64,000 nucleotides of DNA from Rhodococcus sp. OK519 (GCF_003051005.1 NZ_QAOW01000001.1:1-64000); one strand, 5' to 3'. Shown: positions 7,795 through 18,198, counted from the stretch's first letter. Notes: generated by a model not told the origin, from the sequence alone. Numbers and translations are program-made.

Positions 7795-8649
7795 TCACGG
7801 AGCCGGATCGAAGGTGCGCCCCGCCCAGTCCGCGAACGACGTCCATCCCACGTCCGGGAACTCCGAATGCAATCCGGCCAGGTCGACCTGGTAACCCGGG
7901 CCGTTGAGGAACCACCACATCGCGTGCATGTCGGGGCTTTCGATCGAGCCCAGTGGCAGCTGCTCGTACCGGATCGGCGAGCCGATCGCCTCGGTGAGGG
8001 CCGCGGCCATGGACTCGGGAGTGGGGGCGTCGCTCGCCAGTTCGATGCGGCGTCCGACAAAAGGTTCGGGGGAGACCAGGACGTGCGCGGCGAAGACGCC
8101 CAGGTCCCGGCGATCGAGCTGCTGCAGCGGCCGGTCGGGGGGAAGCGGCAGATCGAGCACGCCGTCGGTGCGGATCCGGTCGGCACCGCCGAGGGCGTTG
8201 TCGAAGAAGTACGTCGGGCCGAGGATCGTGTGCGACAGACCGCTGGATCTCAGTTCGGCCTCGATGACGGCCTTGCTCTCGAAGTGCGGGACACCGCTGT
8301 CCTGGTTCGCACCCGCGACCGAACTGAACACGAGGTGCGGCACCCGTGCCCGTTCGGCGGCGGTGACGATCGTGTGTCCCTGCTCGATCTCGGCGTCCAC
8401 ACCGGACTCGAACGGTGTCGTCATTGCGAAGACCGCCGCAACGTCCGTCATCGCGGCGGCCAACGAATCCGCGTCGTCGAGTGACCCGGTGACGATCTCG
8501 GCGCCGCGCTCGACGAGGGTTCGTGCGCCGGCGGAGTTCGGATTGCGCACCAGGGCGCGTAGCGGAGCATCTCGTTCGAGCAGTGCGGTACCGACTGCAC
8601 GGCCCTGCCCTCCGGTGGCAGCGAGAACCAGAATCGGACGATCGGGCAT
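7795..8649 (-). CDS. NmrA-like NAD(P)-binding protein
   Basis: 284-residue atypical SDR of the NmrA/HSCARG group. The N-terminal loop is AATGGQGRAVG (GxxGxxG) near residue 10, followed by ALVRNPNS for the dinucleotide ribose, then AVFAMTTPFE and LVFSSVAGAN typical of NmrA proteins. It lacks the YxxxK catalytic pair of classical SDRs. ATG at 8649 is preceded by GGAGGAGA. It lies 35 nt upstream of the reductase start and 60 nt downstream of the SnoaL-like stop, within the five-gene leftward run. Such proteins either sense the NADP/NADPH ratio or reduce quinones or isoflavone-like substrates. Which applies here cannot be told. Confidence 0.8.
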   Translation of the reverse strand: MPDRPILVLAATGGQGRAVGTALLERDAPLRALVRNPNSAGARTLVERGAEIVTGSLDDADSLAAAMTDVAAVFAMTTPFESGVDAEIEQGHTIVTAAERARVPHLVFSSVAGANQDSGVPHFESKAVIEAELRSSGLSHTILGPTYFFDNALGGADRIRTDGVLDLPLPPDRPLQQLDRRDLGVFAAHVLVSPEPFVGRRIELASDAPTPESMAAALTEAIGSPIRYEQLPLGSIESPDMHAMWWFLNGPGYQVDLAGLHSEFPDVGWTSFADWAGRTFDPAP

Positions 8650-8709
8650 CGGATCTCCTCCGGTCGGCGACACGGGCTGCTTCCGCAGCGAGCGTACCGC
8701 CGACCGGTC

Positions 8710-9207
8710 TCAGTACGAGTGGAACCAACTGCGGTCGCGTCGGACCGCCACCTCGCTCCGGTGCGCGATCCGCCATCCGTCCGGTGTGCGCCGATATCGC
8801 ACCGTGTAGTGCCCCGCGACGTGTGCGTGACGCGTCTCGTTGCCCGACGAGGCGCCGGATCGGAACTCGAAATGAACTCGGGCCGTCGCCTCGTCGCCGT
8901 CGAGCACGATGGACGGCGTGTTGAGCAGGTGGATGCCCGACGTGTGGGCGGTGAAATCGACGCAGAATTGCCGGAGCGCGTCCCGGCCCCGGATCGTCGT
9001 GCCCGGGATGCCGCCCACCTCGACCAGTTCGAATTCGCCGTCGTCGGTGAACAGGCCCGCCCATGCGGCGGCATCTCCGGAATCCCAGGCCGGCGAGTAG
9101 GCCCCCTCGAGTTGCAGGATGGCGAGGGTGTCCTCGACCGCCGCGAGCCGATCTTCCAGTGGGCCGTCGGGGGCGGGCCGCGCCGCGTGCAGTGGTCGGG
9201 TCGTCAT
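8710..9207 (-). CDS. SnoaL-like / NTF2-fold protein
   Basis: 165-residue single-domain protein of the SnoaL/NTF2-like superfamily (SnoaL_4 type). It shows the AYSPAWDSGDAAAWAGLFTD opening helix and strand, GRDALRQF, a conserved HLLNTPSIVLDGD strand, and the C-terminal YTVRYRRTPDGWRIAHR. The fold makes a conical pocket that binds hydrophobic polycyclic molecules; relatives include steroid isomerases, dehydratases and polyketide cyclases. Here it probably isomerises, hydrates or dehydrates the ring substrate of the linked Rieske oxygenase (inferred). ATG at 9207 follows AGGAGGACACC. It starts 17 nt after the solute-binding gene's stop, so the two are cotranscribed. Confidence 0.82.
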   Translation of the reverse strand: MTTRPLHAARPAPDGPLEDRLAAVEDTLAILQLEGAYSPAWDSGDAAAWAGLFTDDGEFELVEVGGIPGTTIRGRDALRQFCVDFTAHTSGIHLLNTPSIVLDGDEATARVHFEFRSGASSGNETRHAHVAGHYTVRYRRTPDGWRIAHRSEVAVRRDRSWFHSY

Positions 9208-9224
9208 GGTCGGTGTCCTCCTGT

Positions 9225-10442
9225 TCATGCGGCGGGATTGCCGTATTGGCCGTTGAGCAGCTTGCTCGGCGGCACGAAGCGGTATCCGTCGTCGCCGAGG
9301 TTGGGCGCGTGCGACTCCGACGTGTAGTGGTAGCGGGGGAGGAACGCCGTCGCGGCGTCGTCGAGCACCTGCTGGTCCTCGAGCGCTTCCGCGAGCTTCT
9401 GGGGATCCGACGTCGAGCCCACCTTGTCGGCAGCGGCCGCGACGAGACCGAACGGGTCGTAGTTGTCGGCCAGGATCAGCGTCGACGGAATGGAGCCCAT
9501 CGCGGCCATGGAGTTCACCATCGTGTTGACGGTCGTGTCGGCCGGGTCGTACACGGTGCTCGGGAACACCTGCATGACGAGGTTGGAGGCCGCGCGGGTG
9601 CCCAGTGCGACGTCGGGCGCGGGCTTCGCGACGAGCGCGGTACCCGAGACGGACGTGTTGCCGATCAGTGGAATGTTCCAGTCCAAGCGCTCGAGGCTCG
9701 ACAGGAGATAGCCCAGGGGCGCCCCGTAGGCGTCGACGACAAGCGCCTGGGTGCCCTTGTTCTTCAATGCCTGCAACTGGGCGGACATGTCGAGGGCGGC
9801 GACGTCGTACTCCTCGGTACCCGACTGGCTGACACCCTCGTCGGACAGCGTGGACTCCATGGACTTGCCGAACGCCTCACCGTAGGCGCTGCTGCCGTGG
9901 ATGACGCCGACCTGCTGATAACCCTTGCTCTTCGCGTACCGGGCGATGGACACCGCGTATTCGGTCGGGGACGGCGACAGGTCGAAGTTGAGCGGGAACT
10001 GCCCCGGGTCGGACGAGTCCGCGGTGGGTCCCACGTTGAACGAGAGGATCTTGTTCTGCTTCAGAATCGGCAGCGTCGCGGCCGAGACCGTCGACGGACC
10101 CGAGTTGAGGTAGAGATCCGGCTTCTTCCCGGAATTGACGGCGTCCCGCAGGTTCGACACGGCCTTGGTGGCGTCACCGCCGTCGTCCGTGACGGTGAGT
10201 TCCACTTGGCGGCCACCTATCCCGCCGCTTTTGTTGATCTGCTCCGCGCCCGCCTTCGCCGCGAGGATCGAGGTTTGCGCGTTGGCGGCGAGTGAGCCCT
10301 GACCGCTGATCGCTCCGGTGACGAGGACGCGGAACGGCCCGGTGTCCGACGCCTCGTCGCCGGATGCCGAGCCTGAACAGCCCGCGACGGCGAGGGCGGA
10401 CACCGACAGGGCCGCCACGAGCGCAGAGTGCCGAATCTTCAT
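9225..10442 (-). CDS. ABC-type solute-binding lipoprotein (Leu/Ile/Val-binding-like)
   Basis: 405-residue substrate-binding protein of the branched-chain amino acid (HAAT) family. The signal peptide MKIRHSALVAALSVSALAVA is followed by the lipobox cysteine (AGCSG), so it is a membrane-anchored lipoprotein. The mature part shows the periplasmic-binding type I fold (GGIGGRQVELTVTDDGGD, then VGVIHGSSAYGEAFG). GGAGGAAACTGAC precedes the ATG at 10442. No permease or ATPase gene lies nearby, which is unusual. It heads a run with SnoaL-like, NmrA-like, reductase and kshA genes, so its ligand is probably a catabolic substrate such as a steroid or aromatic acid rather than an amino acid (inferred). Its promoter region carries a CAAGC-N4-GCTTG inverted repeat and the shared catabolic box. 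Confidence 0.87.
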   Translation of the reverse strand: MKIRHSALVAALSVSALAVAGCSGSASGDEASDTGPFRVLVTGAISGQGSLAANAQTSILAAKAGAEQINKSGGIGGRQVELTVTDDGGDATKAVSNLRDAVNSGKKPDLYLNSGPSTVSAATLPILKQNKILSFNVGPTADSSDPGQFPLNFDLSPSPTEYAVSIARYAKSKGYQQVGVIHGSSAYGEAFGKSMESTLSDEGVSQSGTEEYDVAALDMSAQLQALKNKGTQALVVDAYGAPLGYLLSSLERLDWNIPLIGNTSVSGTALVAKPAPDVALGTRAASNLVMQVFPSTVYDPADTTVNTMVNSMAAMGSIPSTLILADNYDPFGLVAAAADKVGSTSDPQKLAEALEDQQVLDDAATAFLPRYHYTSESHAPNLGDDGYRFVPPSKLLNGQYGNPAA

Positions 10443-10475
10443 GTCAGTTTCCTCCAATGGAGACACGACGGATGG

Positions 10476-10489
10476 CAAGCGAATGCTTG
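10476..10489. promoter_or_regulatory. Inverted repeat CAAGC-N4-GCTTG, candidate TetR-type operator
   Basis: CAAGCGAATGCTTG lies 34-47 nt upstream of the solute-binding gene's start (10442), where a repressor would cover the promoter or transcription start. CAAG...CTTG half-sites are typical of actinobacterial TetR-family operators. The regulator is not in the immediate neighbourhood. Confidence 0.45.
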
Positions 10490-10618
10490 GATGCGCCGAC
10501 ACTAGGGCTGTGACATGGATTACGTCAACGATGTAGCCCGGCGGGGCGTCGAATGAATGAAACTGTGCGGCAGTGTTTTTCGACGCCAATAGTCTTGCCG
10601 GGGCGGGGAAGCGACAGC

Positions 10619-10642
10619 CTCTCCCGCTGAGTGGTCCGTTTC
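10619..10642 (-). promoter_or_regulatory. Candidate catabolic operator box (copy 2)
   Basis: On the plus strand it starts CTCTCCCGCTGAG and ends TCCGTTTC. It matches 19 of 24 bases of the copy at 18175-18198 upstream of the Baeyer-Villiger monooxygenase. It lies about 180 nt before the solute-binding gene that opens the five-gene oxygenase run, and abuts the stop of the flavohemoprotein gene (10644). Confidence 0.45.
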
Positions 10643-10643
10643 G

Positions 10644-11807
10644 TCAGCGCAGCGGATCGTACGAGATCGCCTCGACCGGCGTTCCCGCTCGCTGCAGCGC
10701 GTACGCCGTGGTCTTGACCATCGAGGGGGATCCACAGATCTGGATCTGACGATCGGCCCACGAGCCGAAGCTGCTCACCACCGCGCCCATCGGCCCGCGC
10801 AAGCGCTGGTGCATTCCGTGCGGTGGCTCCGGGCTGGGATACGGGTGCCACCACGGGTTCTCGTCCTCCTCGGTGACGGGGACGACGGTGAGCCACGGGT
10901 TACTCAGCGACAGGTGCCAGAGCGTCTCGATGTCGTACAGGTCGCACGGGTAGGCGCCGCCGACGAACAGGTGCACGCGTGGATTGATGCCGCGGTGGGC
11001 CATGTCCATGACCTGGGCGCGCAGCGGGGCCAGGCCGGTGCCGCCCGCGATCATCAGCACGTCCCGATCGCTCTGCAGATCCACCTGCAGGCCGCCCAGT
11101 GGCGAGCTGAGCTGCCAGCGGTCGCCGACCGCGGTCTCGTTGACCATCGCCGGGCTCACCCAGCCGCCGGAGACTCGTCGCACGTGGAACTCGATCTGGC
11201 CGAACGGGTTCGTCGGCATCGCGGGCGACAGATACCGCCACATCTGCGGGCGCTGCGGAATCTGCACGCTCACGTACTGGCCGGCCGCGTACGGGATGGG
11301 TGAGTCGCACTCGAGCCGGATGACCGCCAGATCGCGCAGTACCCGCTCGTGGCTGACGACCGTGGCCTCCCACAGTGCGGGGAAGTCGTCGGCGTCGGCG
11401 GCGTCGGACATCGTGGTGGTGATCAGCGCGACCAGTTCGCGCCACGCCGAATCGGCCTGCGGGGTCCACGGTTCGTCGGAGTCCGCCTCGCGGATCGCGT
11501 CGAGCAGGGCATTTCCCGCGGCGGCGTAGTGCTCGCGTTCCACGCCGTACTTGCGGTGGTCGCGGCCGAGCTGCGCGAGGAACGGCAGCAGCTGATCGAC
11601 GTCGTCGAGGCCGCGCACGATGAACTCGACGGCCGAGACCAGCTTGGCGCGCTGCGCGTCCATGCCGGCCGGAAACAGGGACCGGCATTGGGGGAGGCGA
11701 CCGAAGAACTGCGTGTAGAAGGTGCGGGCGAAGCGGTCACGGTGCTCGGGGGACGCGGTGACGGTAGTGAAATGTGAGCGGATGAGCCTGATCTCGGCCG
11801 TGTCCAC
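10644..11807 (-). CDS. Flavohemoprotein (globin plus FAD/NAD reductase)
   Basis: 387-residue flavohemoglobin-like protein. The globin domain covers about residues 1-135, with the proximal histidine H84 in LGRDHRKYGV. A linker leads to the flavin domain (WRYLSPAMP, GQYVSVQIPQ) and the NAD domain (MIAGGTGLAPLR, IQICGSPSMV). Family members act as NO dioxygenases or as electron donors to oxygenases. GTG at 11807 follows GAGGGAGGAC and is preferred to a frame extension upstream that has no globin homology. It diverges from clpB, like the Rv0385/clpB pair of mycobacteria as I recall it, with the HAIR element between the two genes. Its reductase half resembles the stand-alone reductase at 7004-7759. 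Confidence 0.9.
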   Translation of the reverse strand: MDTAEIRLIRSHFTTVTASPEHRDRFARTFYTQFFGRLPQCRSLFPAGMDAQRAKLVSAVEFIVRGLDDVDQLLPFLAQLGRDHRKYGVEREHYAAAGNALLDAIREADSDEPWTPQADSAWRELVALITTTMSDAADADDFPALWEATVVSHERVLRDLAVIRLECDSPIPYAAGQYVSVQIPQRPQMWRYLSPAMPTNPFGQIEFHVRRVSGGWVSPAMVNETAVGDRWQLSSPLGGLQVDLQSDRDVLMIAGGTGLAPLRAQVMDMAHRGINPRVHLFVGGAYPCDLYDIETLWHLSLSNPWLTVVPVTEEDENPWWHPYPSPEPPHGMHQRLRGPMGAVVSSFGSWADRQIQICGSPSMVKTTAYALQRAGTPVEAISYDPLR

Positions 11808-11941
11808 GTCGTCCTCCCTCGCGTGTTCCGTGGTCCTCGGCGGCGAATCGTGCCGGGGACACCGACAAGTGTGCACCGAAAGTCCGACCGCGCTGTTCGA
11901 GGGGTTGTCGGCCTGGGGGAAATCTCTCCGATATTGTCGAA

Positions 11942-11962
11942 GTTGAGCGGAACAGACTCAAG
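11942..11962 (+). promoter_or_regulatory. HAIR element (HspR operator) upstream of clpB
   Basis: GTTGAGC-N7-ACTCAAG matches the HspR inverted repeat CTTGAGT-N7-ACTCAAG at 12 of 14 defined bases. It sits about 90 nt before the clpB start. HspR represses clpB and dnaK in actinobacteria until heat shock titrates the chaperone, so heat induction of clpB is expected. Confidence 0.8.
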
Positions 11963-12050
11963 GTTTCGTTCGTTGAGGAGAACGACAGCCGCGCGGATCC
12001 ATCCGCCGCGGCACAATGCTTACGTTCGTTCGTTGCAAGGAAGGTGACTC

Positions 12051-14603
<2,553 letters not shown>

Positions 14604-14611
14604 CAGTGATG

Positions 14612-14648
14612 CTCCGCCCCCTCACCGGACTCCGGTGAGGGGGCGGAG
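14612..14648. terminator. Bidirectional terminator hairpin after clpB
   Basis: The 18-bp arms at 14612-14629 (starting CTCCGCCCCCTC) and 14631-14648 are perfectly complementary around a single base. It lies between clpB and the convergent lipase gene (stop 14654). No T-tract. Confidence 0.8.
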
Positions 14649-14653
14649 TCGTG

Positions 14654-15598
14654 TCAGCCCGTGAACGGCGGGACGAAGAAGCACGGCACCGGACGTGGAT
14701 GCGCCGGGTCGAGCGCGTTGAGGACGTGCGTCGCAGCGATCGGATCGGCTGCGATGCCCGCGTGCTCGGCGTAGTCGAGCGCACACCCGTCCTGCACGAC
14801 GATGTTGGTGGCGTTGGGCGCCTCCACGAAGCCCGCCGTGTACGGCACGACGGCCTCGTCGTAGCGGGTCATGATGTTCGTGTACGTCACCTGCGGCACG
14901 TACGGCCCGCCCTCGTTCATCTTGTTCATGAAGTCGGTGCCCTTGGCCATCTGGAAGCAGGCGCCGCACAGCTTCTCGACCGTATCGGCCTGCACCTGCT
15001 GAAGACCCGCCCGCTTGACCGCCGGTGCCAGCTGCGAGACGCCGAGCGCGTCGACGCCCTTCCACAGTGGGGCGAGGGAGACGTACTTGTCGATCTTGTC
15101 GGCGCCGCCGAGGAACTTGACGTAATAGCTGGGCATCAGCGTGCCCTGCGAATGCCCGATGATGTTCACCTTCTTCGCCCCGGTGGCGGCGAGCACGCGC
15201 TCGACGAAGTCGCCGAACTGCTGCGCGCTCTGCTCCATCGGAAGCATCCCGCCGATCGCAGTCAACGGCCACGGCACGCCGGGCGCGGTGCCGTACGTCA
15301 GGGAGAAGACGCAGTAGCCCTCGTTCGCGAGCAGCGGCGCGTACTTGCCCCAATTGGTCTGCTGCCCACCACCGGTGCCGTGCACCAGGATCACCGGCTC
15401 GGGATGCTCAGCCGTCGGCCTGCACGAGAAGTCGTTGGAGCCCGGCAGTGATCCGGCGGGGTTGACGAGCTCCGGCAGGATGCCGGAGAAGAACCCGTCC
15501 GGTACCGGCAGCGGGGGAGCAGGCGCGGCCTGGGCCGTGCCGCCGACCAGTAACGCACCCGATATCGCTATGACCAGTCCTGCGAACAACTTTCGCAC
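14654..15598 (-). CDS. Secreted lipase/esterase (alpha/beta hydrolase, Lipase_2 type)
   Basis: 314-residue exported hydrolase. A signal peptide (KLFAGLVIAISGALLVG, cleavage after AQA) is followed by the fold: oxyanion strand PVILVHGTGGGQQTNW, nucleophile elbow IGHSQGTLM, a likely acid in NIVVQDGCALDYAEHAG, and H in that last motif as candidate general base. This matches the actinobacterial extracellular triacylglycerol lipase class 2 family. GTG at 15598 is preferred because it puts the signal peptide at the N-terminus; a longer open frame upstream has no signal. It is convergent with clpB, and the long hairpin between them serves both. Likely acts on host or environmental acylglycerols; substrate inferred. 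Confidence 0.88.
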   Translation of the reverse strand: MRKLFAGLVIAISGALLVGGTAQAAPAPPLPVPDGFFSGILPELVNPAGSLPGSNDFSCRPTAEHPEPVILVHGTGGGQQTNWGKYAPLLANEGYCVFSLTYGTAPGVPWPLTAIGGMLPMEQSAQQFGDFVERVLAATGAKKVNIIGHSQGTLMPSYYVKFLGGADKIDKYVSLAPLWKGVDALGVSQLAPAVKRAGLQQVQADTVEKLCGACFQMAKGTDFMNKMNEGGPYVPQVTYTNIMTRYDEAVVPYTAGFVEAPNATNIVVQDGCALDYAEHAGIAADPIAATHVLNALDPAHPRPVPCFFVPPFTG

Positions 15599-15745
15599 GC
15601 GTGAGCCCTCTCGCCCGGTATGACGTCCCGACTGCTCGAGGAACCTAACACGAGCGGTACCGGCCGTAACGCGAAAACCGGACCGAAACGTTTGCGCGCT
15701 CGCCGGCGACAGAACAGGTGAATCGACTACTGAAGGGTGGCAACG

Positions 15746-15889
15746 ATGGGTTCGGCTGCAGACATCACCTCTTGGCTCGCCGAGGGATACCTCGCGGGTG
15801 ATCCGATCAGGTATTCGCTCTACGTGGGCTCGATGTTCCTGGCGATGCCGTTCCAGCTGCTCGCGGTGATCATGGGGCATCCCTTCTGA
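15746..15889 (+). CDS. Small hydrophobic protein (47 aa)
   Basis: Short frame MGSAADITSWLAEGYLAG... ending VIMGHPF, with one likely membrane-inserting helix (YSLYVGSMFLAMPFQLLAVIM). GAAGGGTGGCAACG precedes the ATG at a plausible spacing. It lies in the gap between the leftward lipase and the rightward DUF1801 gene and overlaps nothing. I do not recognise a family. Codon third positions are GC-rich and the aromatic and hydrophobic residues are well ordered, which favours a real protein, but the evidence is only sequence context. Confidence 0.5.
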   Translation: MGSAADITSWLAEGYLAGDPIRYSLYVGSMFLAMPFQLLAVIMGHPF

Positions 15890-15980
15890 CGCGATCCGGA
15901 CGCGGTTTCCGCTGCGCGCGGTGCTGATTTCGCCGATACTCGGGTGAACCCGGACAACTCGACGAGAGCGACCGACGACC

Positions 15981-16379
15981 ATGGCCAAGAGCGGTTCGAC
16001 GAACGACACCGGCGGACTCGCGCCGTCCGACCTGATCGATCAGCGCATCGAGGAACTCGGTGACTGGCGCGGTGAGAAACTGGCGCGGATCCGGGAGTTG
16101 GTGAAACAGGCCGACCCCGAGATCGTCGAGGAATGGAAATGGCGCGGGGTGCCGACATGGTCGCACGCCGGAATGATCTGCACCGGTGAGACCTACAAGC
16201 AGGTCGTCAAGGCGACCTTCGCCAAGGGGGCGTCGCTGGACGACCCGTCGGAGATGTTCAATTCGAGCCTCGAGGGCAACACCAGACGCGCCATCGACTT
16301 CCACGAGGACGACGAGATCGACGGCGACGCCTTCATCGCGCTCGTGCGCGCCGCGGTGGATCTCAACCTCTCCAAGTAG
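15981..16379 (+). CDS. DUF1801 / YdhG-like protein
   Basis: 132-residue cytoplasmic protein of the DUF1801 (YdhG-like) family. Characteristic stretches are LIDQRIEELGDWRGEKLARIRELV, PEIVEEWKWRGVPTW, YKQVVKATFAKGASLDDP and the C-terminal FIALVRAAVDLN. The fold resembles frataxin and is related to small proteins of unknown function that often bind or modify phosphate-containing ligands; no activity can be claimed. ATG at 15981 gives the expected family start. A 16-bp hairpin follows the stop and separates it from the convergent Baeyer-Villiger gene. Confidence 0.8.
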   Translation: MAKSGSTNDTGGLAPSDLIDQRIEELGDWRGEKLARIRELVKQADPEIVEEWKWRGVPTWSHAGMICTGETYKQVVKATFAKGASLDDPSEMFNSSLEGNTRRAIDFHEDDEIDGDAFIALVRAAVDLNLSK

Positions 16380-16388
16380 TACAGACGG

Positions 16389-16426
16389 CGTCGGCCCGGC
16401 ACCTCACCACAGGTGCCGGGCCGACG
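16389..16426. terminator. Bidirectional terminator hairpin
   Basis: Perfect 16-bp stem CGTCGGCCCGGCACCT / AGGTGCCGGGCCGACG with a 6-nt loop, between the convergent DUF1801 (16379) and Baeyer-Villiger (16441) genes. No T-tract. Confidence 0.8.
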
Positions 16427-16440
16427 TCGTCATACGGCGA

Positions 16441-18066
16441 TCACCCCTCCAGGATCGCGAAGCCCTTGTAGCCGGAATCCGCTACCGCGGTGATGATGTC
16501 GCGGTAGGCCGCGAAGCCGCCGAGGAACGGCATGAACACCCGTGGACGGCCGGGGATGTTGGCACCGAGGTACCACGAGTTCGCCGCGTTGAGCAGCGAT
16601 GCTTCGGCGCGGGTGCGGCACTCCTCCACCCAGTCGGCGACGGCCTCGGGGGTGCCCTCGATGCCGGCGGCGCCGCGGGCATCGAGGTAAGCGATGGCGT
16701 CGGCGATCCAGTCGATGTGGAGTTCGGAGTGCAGCACCATGTTCGCCAGCACGGACGGGCTGCCCGGGCCGGTGAGGTTGAAGTAGTTGGGGAAGCCCTC
16801 GATACCGAGTCCGAGGTACGTCTCGGGGCCGGCCGCCCACTTGTCCTTCAGGGCAAGGCCGTCTCGTCCGACGATCTCGAGCTTGTCGAGTGAACCGGTC
16901 ATGGCGTCGAAGCCGGTGGCGAGGACGATCGCGTCGAGATCGTAGTGGGCGTCGGTGGTGTTGATGCCGGTCTCGTCCATGCCGACGATCGGTGCGGCCT
17001 TGAGGTTCACGAGTTCGACGTTGTCGCGGTTGTAGGTCTCGTAGTAGCCGCTGTCGGTGACGATGCGCTTGGCGCCGATCGCGTGGTCGTTGGGGATCAG
17101 CAACTCGGCGACCGCCGGATCATCGATGACGGCGCGCACCTTTTCTTCCCAGAACTCGCGGGCGGTGTCGTTCGCGGCCAGGTCGGTCATCTGGTCGGGG
17201 AAGGTCTTGGAGTAGAGGACGCCGCCGAGCTTCCAGCGCTCCTCGTAGGCGGCGCGGCGTTCCTCTTCGGACGCCTCGAGGGTCTTCTTGGGGTGGGCGC
17301 GGTGCGGGGATCCGCCGCCGGACTCACGGGACAGGCGCCGGCGCTCGGGATAGGTGGCCTTCTGCTCGGCGCGGATGGCGTCGTCCAGCGCGGCGTTGCC
17401 GGCGGGAACGCTGTAGTTGGCGGACCGCTGGAAGACGAACAGCTTGTCGGCCTGCTCGGCGATGAACGGGATCGACTGGATGCCTGAGGATCCCGTGCCG
17501 ATCACGCCGACCCGCTTACCGGTGAAGTCGACGTTCTCGTGCGGCCACCGCGCAGTGTGGAAGACGTCGCCGGCGAAAGTGTCGAGCCCGTCGAACGGAG
17601 GCGTGTTGGCGTTCGACAGCGGGCCGACGGCAGTGACGAAGAAGCGGGCCGAGACCACATCGCCGTGGTCGGTGCGGACGGTCCAGCGCAGGGTCTCCTC
17701 GTCGAGGGTCGCGGAGGTGACGCGCGTGTCGAACGCGATGTCGCGCTTGATGTCGAAGCGGTCGGCGACGTGCTCGATGTAGGCCAGGATCTCCGGCTGG
17801 GTGGCGTACTTCTCGCTCCAGTTCCATTCCTGCTCGAGTTCGGGTGAGAACGAGTAGGAGTAGTCGACGGACTCGACATCGCAGCGGGCGCCGGGGTAGC
17901 GGTTCCAGTACCAGACGCCGCCCACACCCGACGCGGCCTCGAACGCGCGGACCGTCAGGCCCTGCCGGCGGAAGCGGTGGATCGCGTAGATGCCGGCGAT
18001 ACCCGCGCCGACCACGACCACGTCGCACGACGCGGTGACCTCTGGTGCCGAATCCTGTCCGTTCAC
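16441..18066 (-). CDS. Baeyer-Villiger monooxygenase (type I)
   Basis: 541-residue FAD/NADPH flavoprotein that inserts oxygen next to a ketone to give an ester or lactone. The FAD Rossmann loop GAGIAG is at residues 20-25, the diagnostic motif FAGDVFHTARW (FxGxxxHxxxW) at 164-174 and the NADPH loop GTGSSG at 190-195. This places it with cyclohexanone- and cyclopentadecanone-monooxygenase-like enzymes. GTG at 18066 follows GGAAGGACAG and is preferred to an upstream in-frame ATG that adds non-homologous residues. The upstream region has a copy of the catabolic box (18175-18198). The substrate may be a steroid or another alicyclic ketone; inferred. Confidence 0.92.
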   Translation of the reverse strand: MNGQDSAPEVTASCDVVVVGAGIAGIYAIHRFRRQGLTVRAFEAASGVGGVWYWNRYPGARCDVESVDYSYSFSPELEQEWNWSEKYATQPEILAYIEHVADRFDIKRDIAFDTRVTSATLDEETLRWTVRTDHGDVVSARFFVTAVGPLSNANTPPFDGLDTFAGDVFHTARWPHENVDFTGKRVGVIGTGSSGIQSIPFIAEQADKLFVFQRSANYSVPAGNAALDDAIRAEQKATYPERRRLSRESGGGSPHRAHPKKTLEASEEERRAAYEERWKLGGVLYSKTFPDQMTDLAANDTAREFWEEKVRAVIDDPAVAELLIPNDHAIGAKRIVTDSGYYETYNRDNVELVNLKAAPIVGMDETGINTTDAHYDLDAIVLATGFDAMTGSLDKLEIVGRDGLALKDKWAAGPETYLGLGIEGFPNYFNLTGPGSPSVLANMVLHSELHIDWIADAIAYLDARGAAGIEGTPEAVADWVEECRTRAEASLLNAANSWYLGANIPGRPRVFMPFLGGFAAYRDIITAVADSGYKGFAILEG

Positions 18067-18174
18067 GAAACTGTCCTTCCACGAGCGTGAGGCGCCCGAG
18101 CCCCGAATCGGACCGGACCTCACGGTTCTTGCGATGAATTCACGCTATGGCGGTGTGAACCACGCGGCAGCGGA

Positions 18175-18198
18175 CTCTCCCGCCCAGCGGGTCGTTTC
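18175..18198 (-). promoter_or_regulatory. Candidate catabolic operator box (copy 3)
   Basis: Starts CTCTCCCGCCCAGCGGG on the plus strand and contains perfect CCCGC / GCGGG half-sites 3 nt apart. It matches 19 of 24 bases of copy 2. It lies about 110 nt upstream of the Baeyer-Villiger start. On the coding strand the core reads GCGGGAGAG. Confidence 0.45.

Noticed and set aside
7760-9064. Upstream extension giving a 686-residue reductase frame
   Set aside because: The extra part is an Arg-rich shadow of the NmrA- and SnoaL-like genes. The reductase starts at 7759, where homology with the flavohemoprotein begins.
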